Shown here: one piece after another, positions 18,625 to 27,379 of the stretch
How positions within the stretch are numbered: the first letter of the stretch is position 1
Layout of the letters: every line of letters begins with the position of its first letter
Assembly (NCBI GenBank): GCA_012960925.1
Contig: DUAG01000057.1
Span: forward strand, 1 to 64,000
Source of the DNA: Candidatus Manganitrophaceae bacterium
GTDB taxonomy: Bacteria; Nitrospirota; Nitrospiria; SBBL01; JAADHI01
Reading direction: 5' to 3'
Length of the DNA: 64,000 nt
The notes under the pieces: model-generated
Databases searched by the model: none
Told to the model about the DNA's origin: nothing
What the model saw: only the letters and a program-made list of their open reading frames with translations
Translations under genes and position numbers: made by a program

Positions 18625-19907
18625 TAGGGGCGCTCGAGAATGCTGACTGTGATATACGTCCCCGTCCCCGCATGGCTGTGGATCAGGCCCCGTTTTGCAT
18701 TCTTGACCTGGAGTTTGTTACTCCCCAAATGTTTCTTGATGCTCCCTTGTAACTGCCAGAACGCGAAGACCGCCTGCATCAGACCGGTTGCACCCACCGG
18801 ATGACCACAGGCAAGAAGACCACTGCTTGGATTCACCGGAATCTTTCCTCTCTTCGGAAGGCTCAGGCCATACTCAATTCCCGGCATGAAGGGACTTCCT
18901 TCTTCAACAAAGCTTCCCCCTTCTCCATACTTGCAGAGACCCATATCTTCGTAGGTTTGAATCTCGGATGAGGTATAGGCGTCATGAAGTTCTACAAAGT
19001 CAAGATCCTCTACAGGGTTTTGGATGCCCGCCATTTTATAGGCCAACTTTGCCGCCATACGACCACCTCTGAAGGAGTGGACTCCGGGATATTTTAATCC
19101 TTTATAATCGCTTGCCCGTTCATGAGGAAGGAGGAGAACCTTTCCATGAGGCCGGTCTGCCATCCGCATCGCATCCGTTCCGCTTCCGATGCCCGTCACC
19201 TTGACCGGGCGTTTACATATTTTTTCGGCCACCTTTTCCGAGGCCAGAACAGCAACCGCCGCGCCGTCTGACATCGTACAGATATCAAGCATCGTGAGAG
19301 GCGTCGCCACCATCGTGGCGCTCCGGACATCCTCAATCGTCAACAGCCCCGGTTTCTGTGCATAGGGGTTATAAAGGGCATTGGCGTGATTCTTGATGGA
19401 AACCATCGCCATCTGTTCCGGCGTCGTTCCAAACTCATGCATATGCCGTTGAACCATCATGGCATAGTAGCCGCTGTAAAAACCCCCAACGGGGTAGTCA
19501 AAATTGGTGTCTGAAGCAAGGGCGATAAACTCGTTTCCCTTCCAGGTGTTCACGCGTGACATCGTCTCAAATCCAAAGGCAAGGCAGATATCCATCCTTC
19601 CAGAGGCCACCGACTCCCAGGCACTCTGAAAGCAAAGTCCCCCGGTTGCCCCGCCTCCTTCTACTCTCCGAGAGGGTTTTGGACAGAGGCCCAGATAATC
19701 CTGAACCATGATGGCCGCCATCAACTGTCGTGTAAAATGATCGGAAAAATAAGATCCGACACTGCCATCGATCATCTCCGGCCTCAGTTTAGGAAGGTCC
19801 TTGAGGGCAAAGTCGTAGGCCTCTTTGACCATGAGACGAAAGTCCATTTGTGTATTGGCCTTCGTGAACTTCGTGATCCCGCCTGTAATCATGTAAACTG
19901 GCTGCAT
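18624..19907 (-). CDS. thiolase-fold protein lacking the catalytic cysteines
   Basis: 427 residues, similar to SCP-x/acetyl-CoA acetyltransferase-like proteins. The fold motifs are clear: FVELHDAYTSSEIQTYEDMG and NPSSGLLACGHPVGATGLMQ. The usual nucleophile motif (CASG) is replaced by EGGGATGG, so the Cys is Gly. The C-terminal C-x-G-G-G is replaced by HSHAGTGT. The His of GHPVGATG is kept. Such proteins cannot use the normal ping-pong thiolase mechanism; family members often act with partner proteins or on unusual CoA substrates. The ribosome site GGAG lies six bases before the ATG. Neighbours are the broken SDR downstream and a B12-binding protein upstream. Confidence 0.8.
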   Translation of the reverse strand: MQPVYMITGGITKFTKANTQMDFRLMVKEAYDFALKDLPKLRPEMIDGSVGSYFSDHFTRQLMAAIMVQDYLGLCPKPSRRVEGGGATGGLCFQSAWESVASGRMDICLAFGFETMSRVNTWKGNEFIALASDTNFDYPVGGFYSGYYAMMVQRHMHEFGTTPEQMAMVSIKNHANALYNPYAQKPGLLTIEDVRSATMVATPLTMLDICTMSDGAAVAVLASEKVAEKICKRPVKVTGIGSGTDAMRMADRPHGKVLLLPHERASDYKGLKYPGVHSFRGGRMAAKLAYKMAGIQNPVEDLDFVELHDAYTSSEIQTYEDMGLCKYGEGGSFVEEGSPFMPGIEYGLSLPKRGKIPVNPSSGLLACGHPVGATGLMQAVFAFWQLQGSIKKHLGSNKLQVKNAKRGLIHSHAGTGTYITVSILERP

Positions 19908-19954
19908 CTACATCTCCATGTAACCACCCAGCGCACCCCTCCTTTCCTCCAGGA

Positions 19955-20055
19955 CTGCGTTGTTGTGGTACTCGAATCCTCACGTATGGAATATACGCTC
20001 CGGTTCTGTGTTCCTCACGCCTTGCCCTGAAGGATGAGTCTTGCGAAGCCAAAAT
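19955..20055 (+). repeat. dispersed intergenic repeat, family 1, copy B
   Basis: About 100 bases between the thiolase-like gene and the B12-binding gene, in the same orientation as copy A. Shared blocks are CTGCGTTGTTGTGGTACTCG, AATCCTCACGTATG, GGTTCTGTGTTCCTC and CGCCTTGCCCTGAAGGAT. The right end (CTTGCGAAGCCAAAA) matches copy C. Confidence 0.85.
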
Positions 20056-20113
20056 AGAGGCACCCTGAATAGTGACACCTCCATCAGCATAGCTTCGCTT
20101 AAGAAAAAGAAGG

Positions 20114-20560
20114 TTAAGGACGAACCAATTCTCTTACAGATTTGACGATCTCCTCCATCGTCGTGCCCGGGGTAAAGATCTCACCAATCCCGGCCTTCTT
20201 TAAGGCACGAATATCTGCATCCGGCACAATTCCCCCTCCGAAGACGGCAATATCCTCCGCACTCTCCTTCTTTAGGAGGGCCTTAACCTTTTTGAAGAGG
20301 GTCATGTGGGCGGCAGAATGTACTGAGAGGCCAATCCCATCTACATCTTCCTGAATCGCAGAGGAGACAATTTCGGCGGGTGTATTATGAAGACCCAGAT
20401 AGACTACCTCCATTCCGGCATCGCGGAGGGTTCGCGCAACCACCTTGATCCCACGATCATGCCCATCCAGACCCACCTTTGCAAGGAGGATTCTTACCCT
20501 TTTGGGCATGTCGATCCGGCGAGCATTTCCTGAGTTCTTTTTCTGAACCGTTCTAGGCAT
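20114..20560 (-). CDS. stand-alone cobalamin-binding domain protein (methylmalonyl-CoA mutase C-terminal type)
   Basis: 148 residues. The base-off B12-binding signature is intact: LLAKVGLDGHDRGIKVVART (about residues 25-44, with the cobalt-ligating His), then GLSVHSAAH and FGGGIVPDAD. It corresponds to the small domain of methylmalonyl-CoA or isobutyryl-CoA mutases, encoded alone. The large catalytic subunit is not in this window. The start at 20560 has GAGG seven bases upstream and overlaps the MBL gene by eight bases, so the two are coupled. It may serve a CoA mutase encoded elsewhere or act with the adjacent thiolase-fold protein; both are inference. Confidence 0.88.
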   Translation of the reverse strand: MPRTVQKKNSGNARRIDMPKRVRILLAKVGLDGHDRGIKVVARTLRDAGMEVVYLGLHNTPAEIVSSAIQEDVDGIGLSVHSAAHMTLFKKVKALLKKESAEDIAVFGGGIVPDADIRALKKAGIGEIFTPGTTMEEIVKSVRELVRP

Positions 20561-21395
20561 TTTTGACCTCTTCCAGAAGAAAACGGCCCTTTACTTTCTT
20601 CACATATCCCATCCGGACCTTCGGATCATGCTGAAAGATTAAAAGCCATTGCTCCTCCGCAGCCTGTTCCAGAAGCTTCCGTTTTGTCTCAAGCGTGGTC
20701 AGAGGAAAGAGATCGTAGCCCATGATATAGGGAAGAGGAATGTGGGAAGCCGTTGGGATCAGGTCTCCCAGAAAAACCGCCTTTTTACCGTTTGATTCAA
20801 TAAAGATTGATTGATGATGTGGTGTATGACCCGGGGTTCGGATCACAGAGATCCCTTTTAATATCTCAGAATCCCCTTCGAGGAGATTCAGCCGCCCGGC
20901 CTTGGGCAAGACCTCATAGTTATCGAGAAGATAACTTCCACGGGTTCGCTCATTCGGCTTGTTTGCAAACTCCCACTCCCCTTTTTGTATAAAATAAGCG
21001 GCCTTCGGAAAAGTCGGATGGACTTCTCCCCGATCATCCCTCCGGGTATTCCCGCCGGCATGATCAAAGTGGAAATGCGTGTTGATCACTAGGTCAATGT
21101 CTCCAGGCAAGAGATTGAATTGTGACAGGGACTCTTCAAGTGAGGGCTGCCGCTCAACCCCATACATCTGATTGAACTTCTCATCCCCCTTGTTCCCAAT
21201 GCCGGTATCGACCAGGATATTAAAACCATGGGCTTTGATCAGAAGCGATCCCAGTTCAAGCTTGATCCGGTTTAGATCATCCGGAGAATGGTGTTTCTCC
21301 CAAAGAACCTTGGGAACAATACCGAACATCGCCCCGCCATCAAGGCGAAGCACACCATCGGTAATCGGGTAGATTTCAAATTGTCCGAGCTTCAT
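20553..21395 (-). CDS. metallo-beta-lactamase fold hydrolase
   Basis: 280 residues. The zinc-binding set is complete: THFHFDHAGG (about residues 107-116), TPGHTPHH, FLGDLIPT and FQHDP. The family includes lactonases, glyoxalase-type thioesterases and aryl hydrolases. Given its overlap with the B12-binding gene and nearby CoA enzymes, a thioester hydrolase role is possible but unproven. It is the first gene of a four-gene minus-strand group (MBL, B12, thiolase-like, broken SDR). The upstream 266-base gap (21396-21661) shows no gene. Confidence 0.85.
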   Translation of the reverse strand: MKLGQFEIYPITDGVLRLDGGAMFGIVPKVLWEKHHSPDDLNRIKLELGSLLIKAHGFNILVDTGIGNKGDEKFNQMYGVERQPSLEESLSQFNLLPGDIDLVINTHFHFDHAGGNTRRDDRGEVHPTFPKAAYFIQKGEWEFANKPNERTRGSYLLDNYEVLPKAGRLNLLEGDSEILKGISVIRTPGHTPHHQSIFIESNGKKAVFLGDLIPTASHIPLPYIMGYDLFPLTTLETKRKLLEQAAEEQWLLIFQHDPKVRMGYVKKVKGRFLLEEVKNA

Positions 21396-21661
21396 GTCAC
21401 TTTTTATTATAATCTTTTAGGGGTATAAGCGCAAAGTCATGACTTATAACTTAAAGTGATGTATGGAGGGCTTGAAAAAAGCGGCGTATTGGGTTGGAAA
21501 CATCCTGGAGGGGCAGAAGAAAATTAGATGATTGTGGTTCTTTTAACCTGGAAAACTAAACGGAGACGAACCACGCAGAAGCGACCAAATTGGAAACTTG
21601 TAGCTTTCAAAGAATCAAAACAACGAGACAGCCCGTCATCCCTTTCGAGCACTATCTTTAG

Positions 21662-22321
21662 TTATAACTCGTAATTTTTCAAGGTAGGATGGTCCTTGAT
21701 CAGCTGATTCAGACGGTTCCAGAATTCCAAGCCATTATCTGAAGTAACCAGCATTTTTAAGTTTTTCTGGAGGATTTCATCAAACATTTCCTTTTGTCGT
21801 AGAGGTATGCGGAAACTGGCATGTAGGCTGTCCAAAAAATCTCCGTTTCCAGCTAACAGTTCTCGCCGAATACTGAGAAAGTTGTGGGCGGTATACCGCA
21901 TCGACGCAAGTCGATTGCGAAACAAGTTGAGATCACCGGATATATTTTGAACCATTTCGATATGGTATTCAGTCGGCGAGTATTTGATCAGGTTTCCGCT
22001 TAAAACATCTATTGCCCCCGGTGTTAAAGACGTCGCGGTTCCGGTGATATCCAAAATCACACCTGCATTCAAGTTGAACTTGTGGGCCAGACGCATTTCC
22101 TGGCTTTGATAGCCCTCTTTGCTGAATCGGAGCTGAATCTTTTGTAGCTTTCGGTCAACAGAAAGGGTAAGCGGAGTTTCTCCCATGAGGCTGTTATCAA
22201 AAAAGACCTTGGTTTTATCAACATTGGAATCAAATGTAATAACATCCTTTCCGTCGGAAAAAATAGTTGCACATCCGGTCAACAGAAAAAACCCCATAAA
22301 AAAAGCAATAATCTTCTTCAT
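21662..22321 (-). CDS. PEGA-domain lipoprotein
   Basis: 219 residues from the ATG at 22321, with AAGGAG eight bases upstream. The lipobox FFLLTGC (Cys near residue 17) marks a lipoprotein. A PEGA-like beta domain follows (VFFDNSLMGETPLTLSV, then FSKEGYQSQEMRLAH). The C-terminal third is helical and ends WNRLNQLIKDHPTLKNYEL. PEGA domains occur in envelope proteins and are thought to bind surface or cell-wall partners. It is the last gene of a minus-strand set with the HExxH lipoprotein and the DUF4105 protein. Function unknown. Confidence 0.75.
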   Translation of the reverse strand: MKKIIAFFMGFFLLTGCATIFSDGKDVITFDSNVDKTKVFFDNSLMGETPLTLSVDRKLQKIQLRFSKEGYQSQEMRLAHKFNLNAGVILDITGTATSLTPGAIDVLSGNLIKYSPTEYHIEMVQNISGDLNLFRNRLASMRYTAHNFLSIRRELLAGNGDFLDSLHASFRIPLRQKEMFDEILQKNLKMLVTSDNGLEFWNRLNQLIKDHPTLKNYEL

Positions 22322-22511
22322 AACCAATTCTCCTTTTAAGGCTCATTGACCACTCCTTATTAAACTTCTGAAACCGTTTATGGGGAGCAGAATGAAGAAA
22401 ATCCACACCAAATAATCATTTCAGAAATGATTAAGACAGCATCTAGAAACCGATAACGAACACCTGTGGATTCCTGTCTCCTGCATACTAAAACAGCTAC
22501 AAAGTCATCCT

Positions 22512-23156
22512 TTACCTGATGACCCTGGATATAGAGCTATTGTATAGCAACCCCACTTCTCTCTTGTCAAACAGCCCGAACGCAAACAACTCGAATAAGA
22601 ACGCGGACTGAAATGCATATGCTCCGTCACCACTTTCATCGCAGGCAAGCTCTTCTTGTAAATCTTTTTTGGGTTGACCCGCCGAGATAAAAACAAACCC
22701 TTCTGGACACTTGATGTGCTTATAACCACCGGAATCAGAATGGCGCGCCTCATGGATCAAAAGATAAAGCCTTTCCAACTCGCTTAAATCATTAAAAAAA
22801 GCATCTCCTAAAAAAAATGTCCCCTTATTCTGGTTAATGGCAACTGTCCAGGTATTTCGATATGAAAATGTTTGGACTCTGCTGAGAAGCCAATGTACAA
22901 GTTTCTCCCCGTTAAATGGAAAACCAAATCTTTCTTCAAAATGGCTGAGCCGCTTATAAACCTCCTCATTTATCTCCATCTTGTCCGGCTGAAGTGTCCT
23001 TAAGTGTTCGATCGTTTCCTTAAGTTTATGGAGATCCACATCGGACAGTCCGGATACATTGACCATCTTTTTCCCAAAATGGATATCTCTGGAATAACTT
23101 GTCCTGACACACGCCAACAAGAGGAAGGATAATAATAGCATTACGGTATAAAACAT
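22512..23156 (-). CDS. putative zinc metalloprotease lipoprotein (HExxH motif)
   Basis: 214 residues from the ATG at 23156; an in-frame start at 23243 would overlap the previous gene. The N-terminus MFYTVMLLLSFLLLAC ends in a lipobox-like Cys. The central segment LERLYLLIHEARHSDSGG contains HEARH, an HExxH zinc-protease motif, followed by YKHIKCPEG and a second acidic stretch ACDESGDGAYAFQ that could give a third ligand. I do not recognise a named family. It follows the DUF4105 gene and precedes the PEGA lipoprotein, so an envelope role is likely. Protease activity is inferred from the motif alone. Confidence 0.65.
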   Translation of the reverse strand: MFYTVMLLLSFLLLACVRTSYSRDIHFGKKMVNVSGLSDVDLHKLKETIEHLRTLQPDKMEINEEVYKRLSHFEERFGFPFNGEKLVHWLLSRVQTFSYRNTWTVAINQNKGTFFLGDAFFNDLSELERLYLLIHEARHSDSGGYKHIKCPEGFVFISAGQPKKDLQEELACDESGDGAYAFQSAFLFELFAFGLFDKREVGLLYNSSISRVIR

Positions 23157-23208
23157 TGTGACAGAGATGACTCCATCATTTTTCAAATCTCTCAAAACTT
23201 CATTCTTT

Positions 23209-25158
23209 CTAAAAATAATAGTTCCCTGATAACACCCATTCATCTTTTCCCTCCATTTGACTCATTTCAACCCTTAAATCGGAGTGTTGGGTCAGCGCAA
23301 CTCTCTGATTTATTGAAACCTTATAATAATCGGATTCATGTCCGAGCGGAAAGGCGAGGATGTTACCCAAAATCTGTACCCTCCAATCTTCTGTCAGGTC
23401 AAGAAGGAGACCTATCGTCCCCCCCCCACCTACACGATAGTCATGGTCCAGTCGCTTTGAAAATTCCACTTCAGAATCTACTAGTGCGTAAAGAAGAAAA
23501 GGGTTGGCATATGACGATTTGTATGAAAAACCCAGACCATACGACGTTTTAAACGAATGACAGAAGTGACAGTCGAAATCTTTGATCGAGTCAATCCCAA
23601 AGCCAAACCGCCAGGATTTTTTTTGAAGCAATCGATCATAAGGGGTCAACGAAATAATCTCTATAATTTTTAAGCGATCAAGCTTGGTCTCCTCAAGATC
23701 ATTATAGTATCTCGCAGTCAAATCTAAGAACAGAATTTGTGAATCTTTTCCATAACCAATATCTTTTGCAAGAAGGTCATGGTAGGCCGGCCGGTAGGAA
23801 ATCTCCTCAAATGTCTGACCTGCGGAACGACCGACCCCGATCTTGAGCCAGTCGCTCCCATGGCCCAGTTCGGGGAGTGTCGAAAATTGGATCATTCCCT
23901 GGTCTTGACGTTGATATCGTAAACGACTCCGCGCTAAGAGAATTTTACGATCCCCCTCCGTAGGAGCCTTTTCTTCTTTCCTGTTTCTCATATTTCTATA
24001 TTGAGCATAATCAAGATATGTGTCTAGAATAAGTACCTTATCCGAGATCTCAAGGGACCGATATTCGTCTCTCTCTAACCAGGATGAATCTTTTACCAGT
24101 TGTTGCAACATTGCATCCTGGGGCGGAGTCATCTTTAATCTTTTGTTGTTCATCTGACTCAGAAGCGAAGGGCGATAGACTCTTTTTACAACAAGGTTGT
24201 CATTGCGGGTGACCACCTTTATGGTGTCTGCAGGAATAACGTGATAGAAAAACGAGTCGGTTAAATGTAGATCCGGATTGGCAACTTCGAGCAGGGCAAG
24301 AAGATGATAGGAGCAGTTCTCCTGAAAATAAAGATAGTCAAAATAATTTCCACCCAGTTCCCACAAGTGGAGAAGTAAATCGTTCATCTGATCCTCTGAG
24401 AAATTTAATTCGTATTCCCACAGGTCACGGTTATCAATATTGCTGTATTGCTGTACCTTGGTGTAATACGGGAAAACAGAGAACCTTCCCTTGAAGAACC
24501 CAAAGAGTCCTTTAAGCGTATACATGAGTGGATTATCTGTATCGGGCGTGGCCGCGTAATTGATTCCGTAATTCAAAAGGGACTGATCTGGCCCTTCCCG
24601 CTTTGTGTCAATCCGTAATAGGGTATGCCCAAACATGGAAGCGGGATTATTCATATAATAGGACGCAAAAACTAAGGTGATACGGCGTGGGTTCAATTCT
24701 TCCAACCACCCTTCGAGAAGGCTACAAGCTGGTTTCGGAAACCGGCTTGTATCGAAAGAAAGTTGCTTTGAAAGCCATTTGAATCGGGCAGGAAAATTAC
24801 ATTGCGGGTGTTTCTCGCCTTTTTTGAAGCCCTCATTTTTTTTGAAGAAACTTGACAGGGTTGCAAGCAGTTCCGCCTGAGGATCTGATTTTCCTCCCGG
24901 AGAATTGAAAAAAGAGAGTCCATCTTCCTGACTCTCATATTTCCCAAAAATGGACTTCTTGTAGTGCAGGAGAAGATGCCAATAACGTTGCTGAGATAAG
25001 CGCTTCTCGGTGGCTTGGTCGATGAGGGACTGGAGGTAATGTTCTTGATCTAAACCTTCTGCAAAAAGATCGGACTCTCTTGGCAATAAAAAGAGAACAA
25101 TAAGTGCCAGTACAAGCAGCCAATCATTTATCATTATTTTTCTTATGAATGATTGCAT
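23209..25158 (-). CDS. DUF4105/Lnb N-terminal periplasmic domain envelope protein
   Basis: 649 residues with an N-terminal hydrophobic signal (INDWLLVLALIVLFLLPR). The central region matches DUF4105 (Lnb N-terminal periplasmic domain): RRITLVFASYYMNNPASMFG, HTLLRID and YFQENCSYHLLALLEV. The last 250 residues are rich in alternating aromatic strands and end SGNYYF, like an outer-membrane barrel, so the protein probably spans periplasm and outer membrane. Relatives are uncharacterised. The start may be the ATG at 25158 or the TTG at 25161. It is separated from the upstream DUF3015 gene by a terminator (25192-25247). Confidence 0.8.
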   Translation of the reverse strand: MQSFIRKIMINDWLLVLALIVLFLLPRESDLFAEGLDQEHYLQSLIDQATEKRLSQQRYWHLLLHYKKSIFGKYESQEDGLSFFNSPGGKSDPQAELLATLSSFFKKNEGFKKGEKHPQCNFPARFKWLSKQLSFDTSRFPKPACSLLEGWLEELNPRRITLVFASYYMNNPASMFGHTLLRIDTKREGPDQSLLNYGINYAATPDTDNPLMYTLKGLFGFFKGRFSVFPYYTKVQQYSNIDNRDLWEYELNFSEDQMNDLLLHLWELGGNYFDYLYFQENCSYHLLALLEVANPDLHLTDSFFYHVIPADTIKVVTRNDNLVVKRVYRPSLLSQMNNKRLKMTPPQDAMLQQLVKDSSWLERDEYRSLEISDKVLILDTYLDYAQYRNMRNRKEEKAPTEGDRKILLARSRLRYQRQDQGMIQFSTLPELGHGSDWLKIGVGRSAGQTFEEISYRPAYHDLLAKDIGYGKDSQILFLDLTARYYNDLEETKLDRLKIIEIISLTPYDRLLQKKSWRFGFGIDSIKDFDCHFCHSFKTSYGLGFSYKSSYANPFLLYALVDSEVEFSKRLDHDYRVGGGGTIGLLLDLTEDWRVQILGNILAFPLGHESDYYKVSINQRVALTQHSDLRVEMSQMEGKDEWVLSGNYYF

Positions 25159-25191
25159 CAATGAAGAATCTTTAGGGAATCGTCAGTTGAA

Positions 25192-25247
25192 AATAAAAAA
25201 GGGGATGCCCTCGCCTGCTTTCAGATTTTAGCAGTGAGAGTATCCCC
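25192..25247 (-). terminator. rho-independent terminator of the DUF3015 gene
   Basis: On the minus strand a GGGGATACTCTC / GAGGGCATCCCC stem, extended by TGC/GCA, is followed by TTTTTTATT. It starts 19 bases after the DUF3015 stop. It should separate DUF3015 expression from the DUF4105 gene. Confidence 0.8.
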
Positions 25248-25265
25248 AAGGGTCCGATCAGTAGA

Positions 25266-25757
25266 TTACAGGCTACAGGAAGAAGAAAGGACAGGGTTAC
25301 GGAACATCCCATCCTTCACTGCACGGAGCATTTCATCTGCAGTGGTCTGATCGCTGGTAAAGATCGCTTCATAGTTTTCTTGTACAAATGAAGCAAATAC
25401 TGCCCTCTGACTTGACGGACAGCCCAACAGACCTGCCAACGTATCAAGGTGTTCCCCATTACCAACAGCCATCTCTTTGGTGAGGGTGTCGAAGTTCTGC
25501 GCGGCAAAGAGATCATCTTCACGTTCAGCCAGGATAATACCACTTGCATCACAATTAGAGGTACCTGAAGTAATGCCAAATGTCTGACTTCCAGAAGTCC
25601 CATTCGTGGTTGCAGCAAAAATCTGGATAATTCCAGGCTCATTCCCAAAAACCATAGAGCCGAGACCACACCCTGCTGCACCATATCCTGCAGCAAAGCT
25701 ATTCGAAGCAAAAGTTAGTGTCAGTCCAACAAAAGCCATCATAAAAAACCTTCTCAT
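25266..25757 (-). CDS. DUF3015 family secreted protein
   Basis: 163 residues from the ATG at 25757, which has AAGGAG upstream; the longer in-frame extension has no ribosome site. The signal peptide is MRRFFMMAFVGLTLTFASNS with cleavage near FAA. The mature start AAGYGAAGCGLGSMVFGNEP, the block QTFGITSGTSNC and the C-terminal helical region identify DUF3015. Members are small periplasmic or exported proteins of unknown function. It has its own promoter (25855-25883) and terminator, so it is probably expressed strongly as a single gene. Confidence 0.88.
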   Translation of the reverse strand: MRRFFMMAFVGLTLTFASNSFAAGYGAAGCGLGSMVFGNEPGIIQIFAATTNGTSGSQTFGITSGTSNCDASGIILAEREDDLFAAQNFDTLTKEMAVGNGEHLDTLAGLLGCPSSQRAVFASFVQENYEAIFTSDQTTADEMLRAVKDGMFRNPVLSSSCSL

Positions 25758-25854
25758 TGATTTTCTCCTTCCGTTGTTTTCGTTCTCTGATTTATTAGGT
25801 GCTTCGGGTATATTCAGACAGTAGTTATACTCTAGACAAATATCCCACAGGGGG

Positions 25855-25883
25855 ATTCTATGAAGTCGCTCAGGGTTTGTCAA
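25855..25883 (-). promoter_or_regulatory. sigma70-type promoter of the DUF3015 gene
   Basis: On the minus strand TTGACA (25883-25878), a 17-base spacer and TAGAAT (25860-25855). It predicts a leader of about 90 bases before the ATG at 25757. No riboswitch-like structure was recognised in that leader. Confidence 0.7.
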
Positions 25884-26018
25884 GAGGAAAGAACCAACTG
25901 TTAAGCGGTATATTCTGTAGCGACGGTTTCTCTCTTCGTACAAAATGACCCGTCATCAAACGATCCCACTCACCTCTTCTTAGGCTAAAGCGGGCGGACA
26001 ACTCTCAAGAAAAAGCGA

Positions 26019-27152
26019 TTAAAACGAAACCTGATATTGAAGGCGGATCTGCTCGTCATCATCTTCTCGAGCAGGTGGCCCTGCATTTTCTGTCTCAAAA
26101 GAAGAAACATCGAGCTGGAGTTTATGGCGATGGCCATCGAAGAAGATGTTCACACCAACCGTCAGCTCAGATTGATCATTGTTCGGAGTATCGGAATTGA
26201 TCTCTGCAATCCGTCCTGCGATCTCAATGTGCCCCGGGACAAGAAAAATCCCAGCCTGAAGATAATATCCGTCGGCATCCGGGGTAAGGTCATCATCCCG
26301 GGTATAGTATTCTCCCTGAACGGAAAGCCCGCGATGTTTATAGGCAAATTCCAAGGCGATTGTCTCTGCGGAAGATGTCGACCCTATTGGAGGGCCTGGA
26401 GGTCCAAAATCGTGTGCTGAGTCGTAGGCAACGCCAATACCCACTGAAAGAAGCGGGTCTTTTGAATTGGCGACATCTGATTCTGAGATGGACATCTTGC
26501 CCAAGGGATTATAGACGACCCGAGCCATGGTCACGAAGCCTGTGTGGTCATTATCATTATTTATTCCATTTCCGTTAAAGAGGCCGACCCAATATTGGAG
26601 TGTACTGTCATAATATGCTCCGCTTACCTGGACCCCGATATCACGCGCATTGACCTGATTGGCATTAAACGCTTTAGAGGCAATGGAGGTATCAACAAAC
26701 TGTAGATCAGCGAAAAATGCAAGCTGCTGCCGGTTGAAGGGGATCTTAAACTGGCCAATTCGGAATTTTGCGTTTGGGTATAGATTCAAATTGATCGCAA
26801 AATCCTTCAAGGAAACATTCTTATTTGCACTCCCGTTTGCCAACTCAAGCTGAATCACATAACGAATATTGGGATTGTACATAAAACCCGTCCAGCGTAG
26901 ACGCCCTTTGGCAACCTTGAAGGTTGAAATATCCTGCGTCGCCGGAAAATCATTGTCCCGGTGAAGATACTGAAATTGCAGGAACGCCCCGAATTTCATT
27001 TCAAACTTATCACCCGCCTGGATCAGGAAGCCCTGATCATACCCGATACGGATCCCATCCCCCTCGGTCAATAACCTCGTCTCGGCCGCACGACCCCGAA
27101 CCGGGAAGAAAACCGTCAACATCAGAACCGCAAGAATTAAACCCTTTTTCAT
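26019..27152 (-). CDS. OprP/OprO-type outer-membrane porin
   Basis: 377 residues with signal peptide MKKGLILAVLMLTVFFPVRG (cleavage near RAA). The mature protein is a succession of aromatic-ended beta-strands, with the family landmarks GAFLQFQYLHRD, KGRLRWTGFMYNPNIRYVIQ, and KFRIGQFKIPFNRQQL. It closes with a terminal Phe (IRLQYQVSF), as outer-membrane proteins do for BAM recognition. Homology is to phosphate-selective porins O and P. The substrate cannot be told from sequence; the phosphate-binding Lys ladder was not traced. It is a single gene on the minus strand. Confidence 0.85.
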   Translation of the reverse strand: MKKGLILAVLMLTVFFPVRGRAAETRLLTEGDGIRIGYDQGFLIQAGDKFEMKFGAFLQFQYLHRDNDFPATQDISTFKVAKGRLRWTGFMYNPNIRYVIQLELANGSANKNVSLKDFAINLNLYPNAKFRIGQFKIPFNRQQLAFFADLQFVDTSIASKAFNANQVNARDIGVQVSGAYYDSTLQYWVGLFNGNGINNDNDHTGFVTMARVVYNPLGKMSISESDVANSKDPLLSVGIGVAYDSAHDFGPPGPPIGSTSSAETIALEFAYKHRGLSVQGEYYTRDDDLTPDADGYYLQAGIFLVPGHIEIAGRIAEINSDTPNNDQSELTVGVNIFFDGHRHKLQLDVSSFETENAGPPAREDDDEQIRLQYQVSF

Positions 27153-27193
27153 TTCGCCTCCCCTTTTTTAATTTCCCATAGGTTCGAAACTGC

Positions 27194-27249
27194 CAACCGA
27201 CAAGTCACGTGCAAGACAAGGCCAGAATCCATCAGGACAACCGAGGCGC
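27194..27249. repeat. truncated copy of the MITE-like element
   Basis: ACCGACAAGTCACGTGCAAG, then ACAAGGCCAGA and CCGAGGCG, matches the left half of the element at 18499-18624 (ACCGACAAGTCGCCTGCAAG, ACAAGGCCAGA, TCGAGGCG). The right half is missing. Confidence 0.7.
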
Positions 27250-27379
27250 CCTCACTAGTACATTTAAACTCCATAGCACCCCCGGAGCATCGGAGGTTTT
27301 TTAATTTGCCTTAAGCGTACTTCTATACAAGGGGCGAACAGGCACTACCATCATAGGGCTTCTTTTCAGGCAGCCTAGA

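Noticed and set aside
27278-27303. Hairpin with T-run on the plus strand
   Set aside because: No plus-strand gene lies upstream to terminate and the stem has a mismatch.
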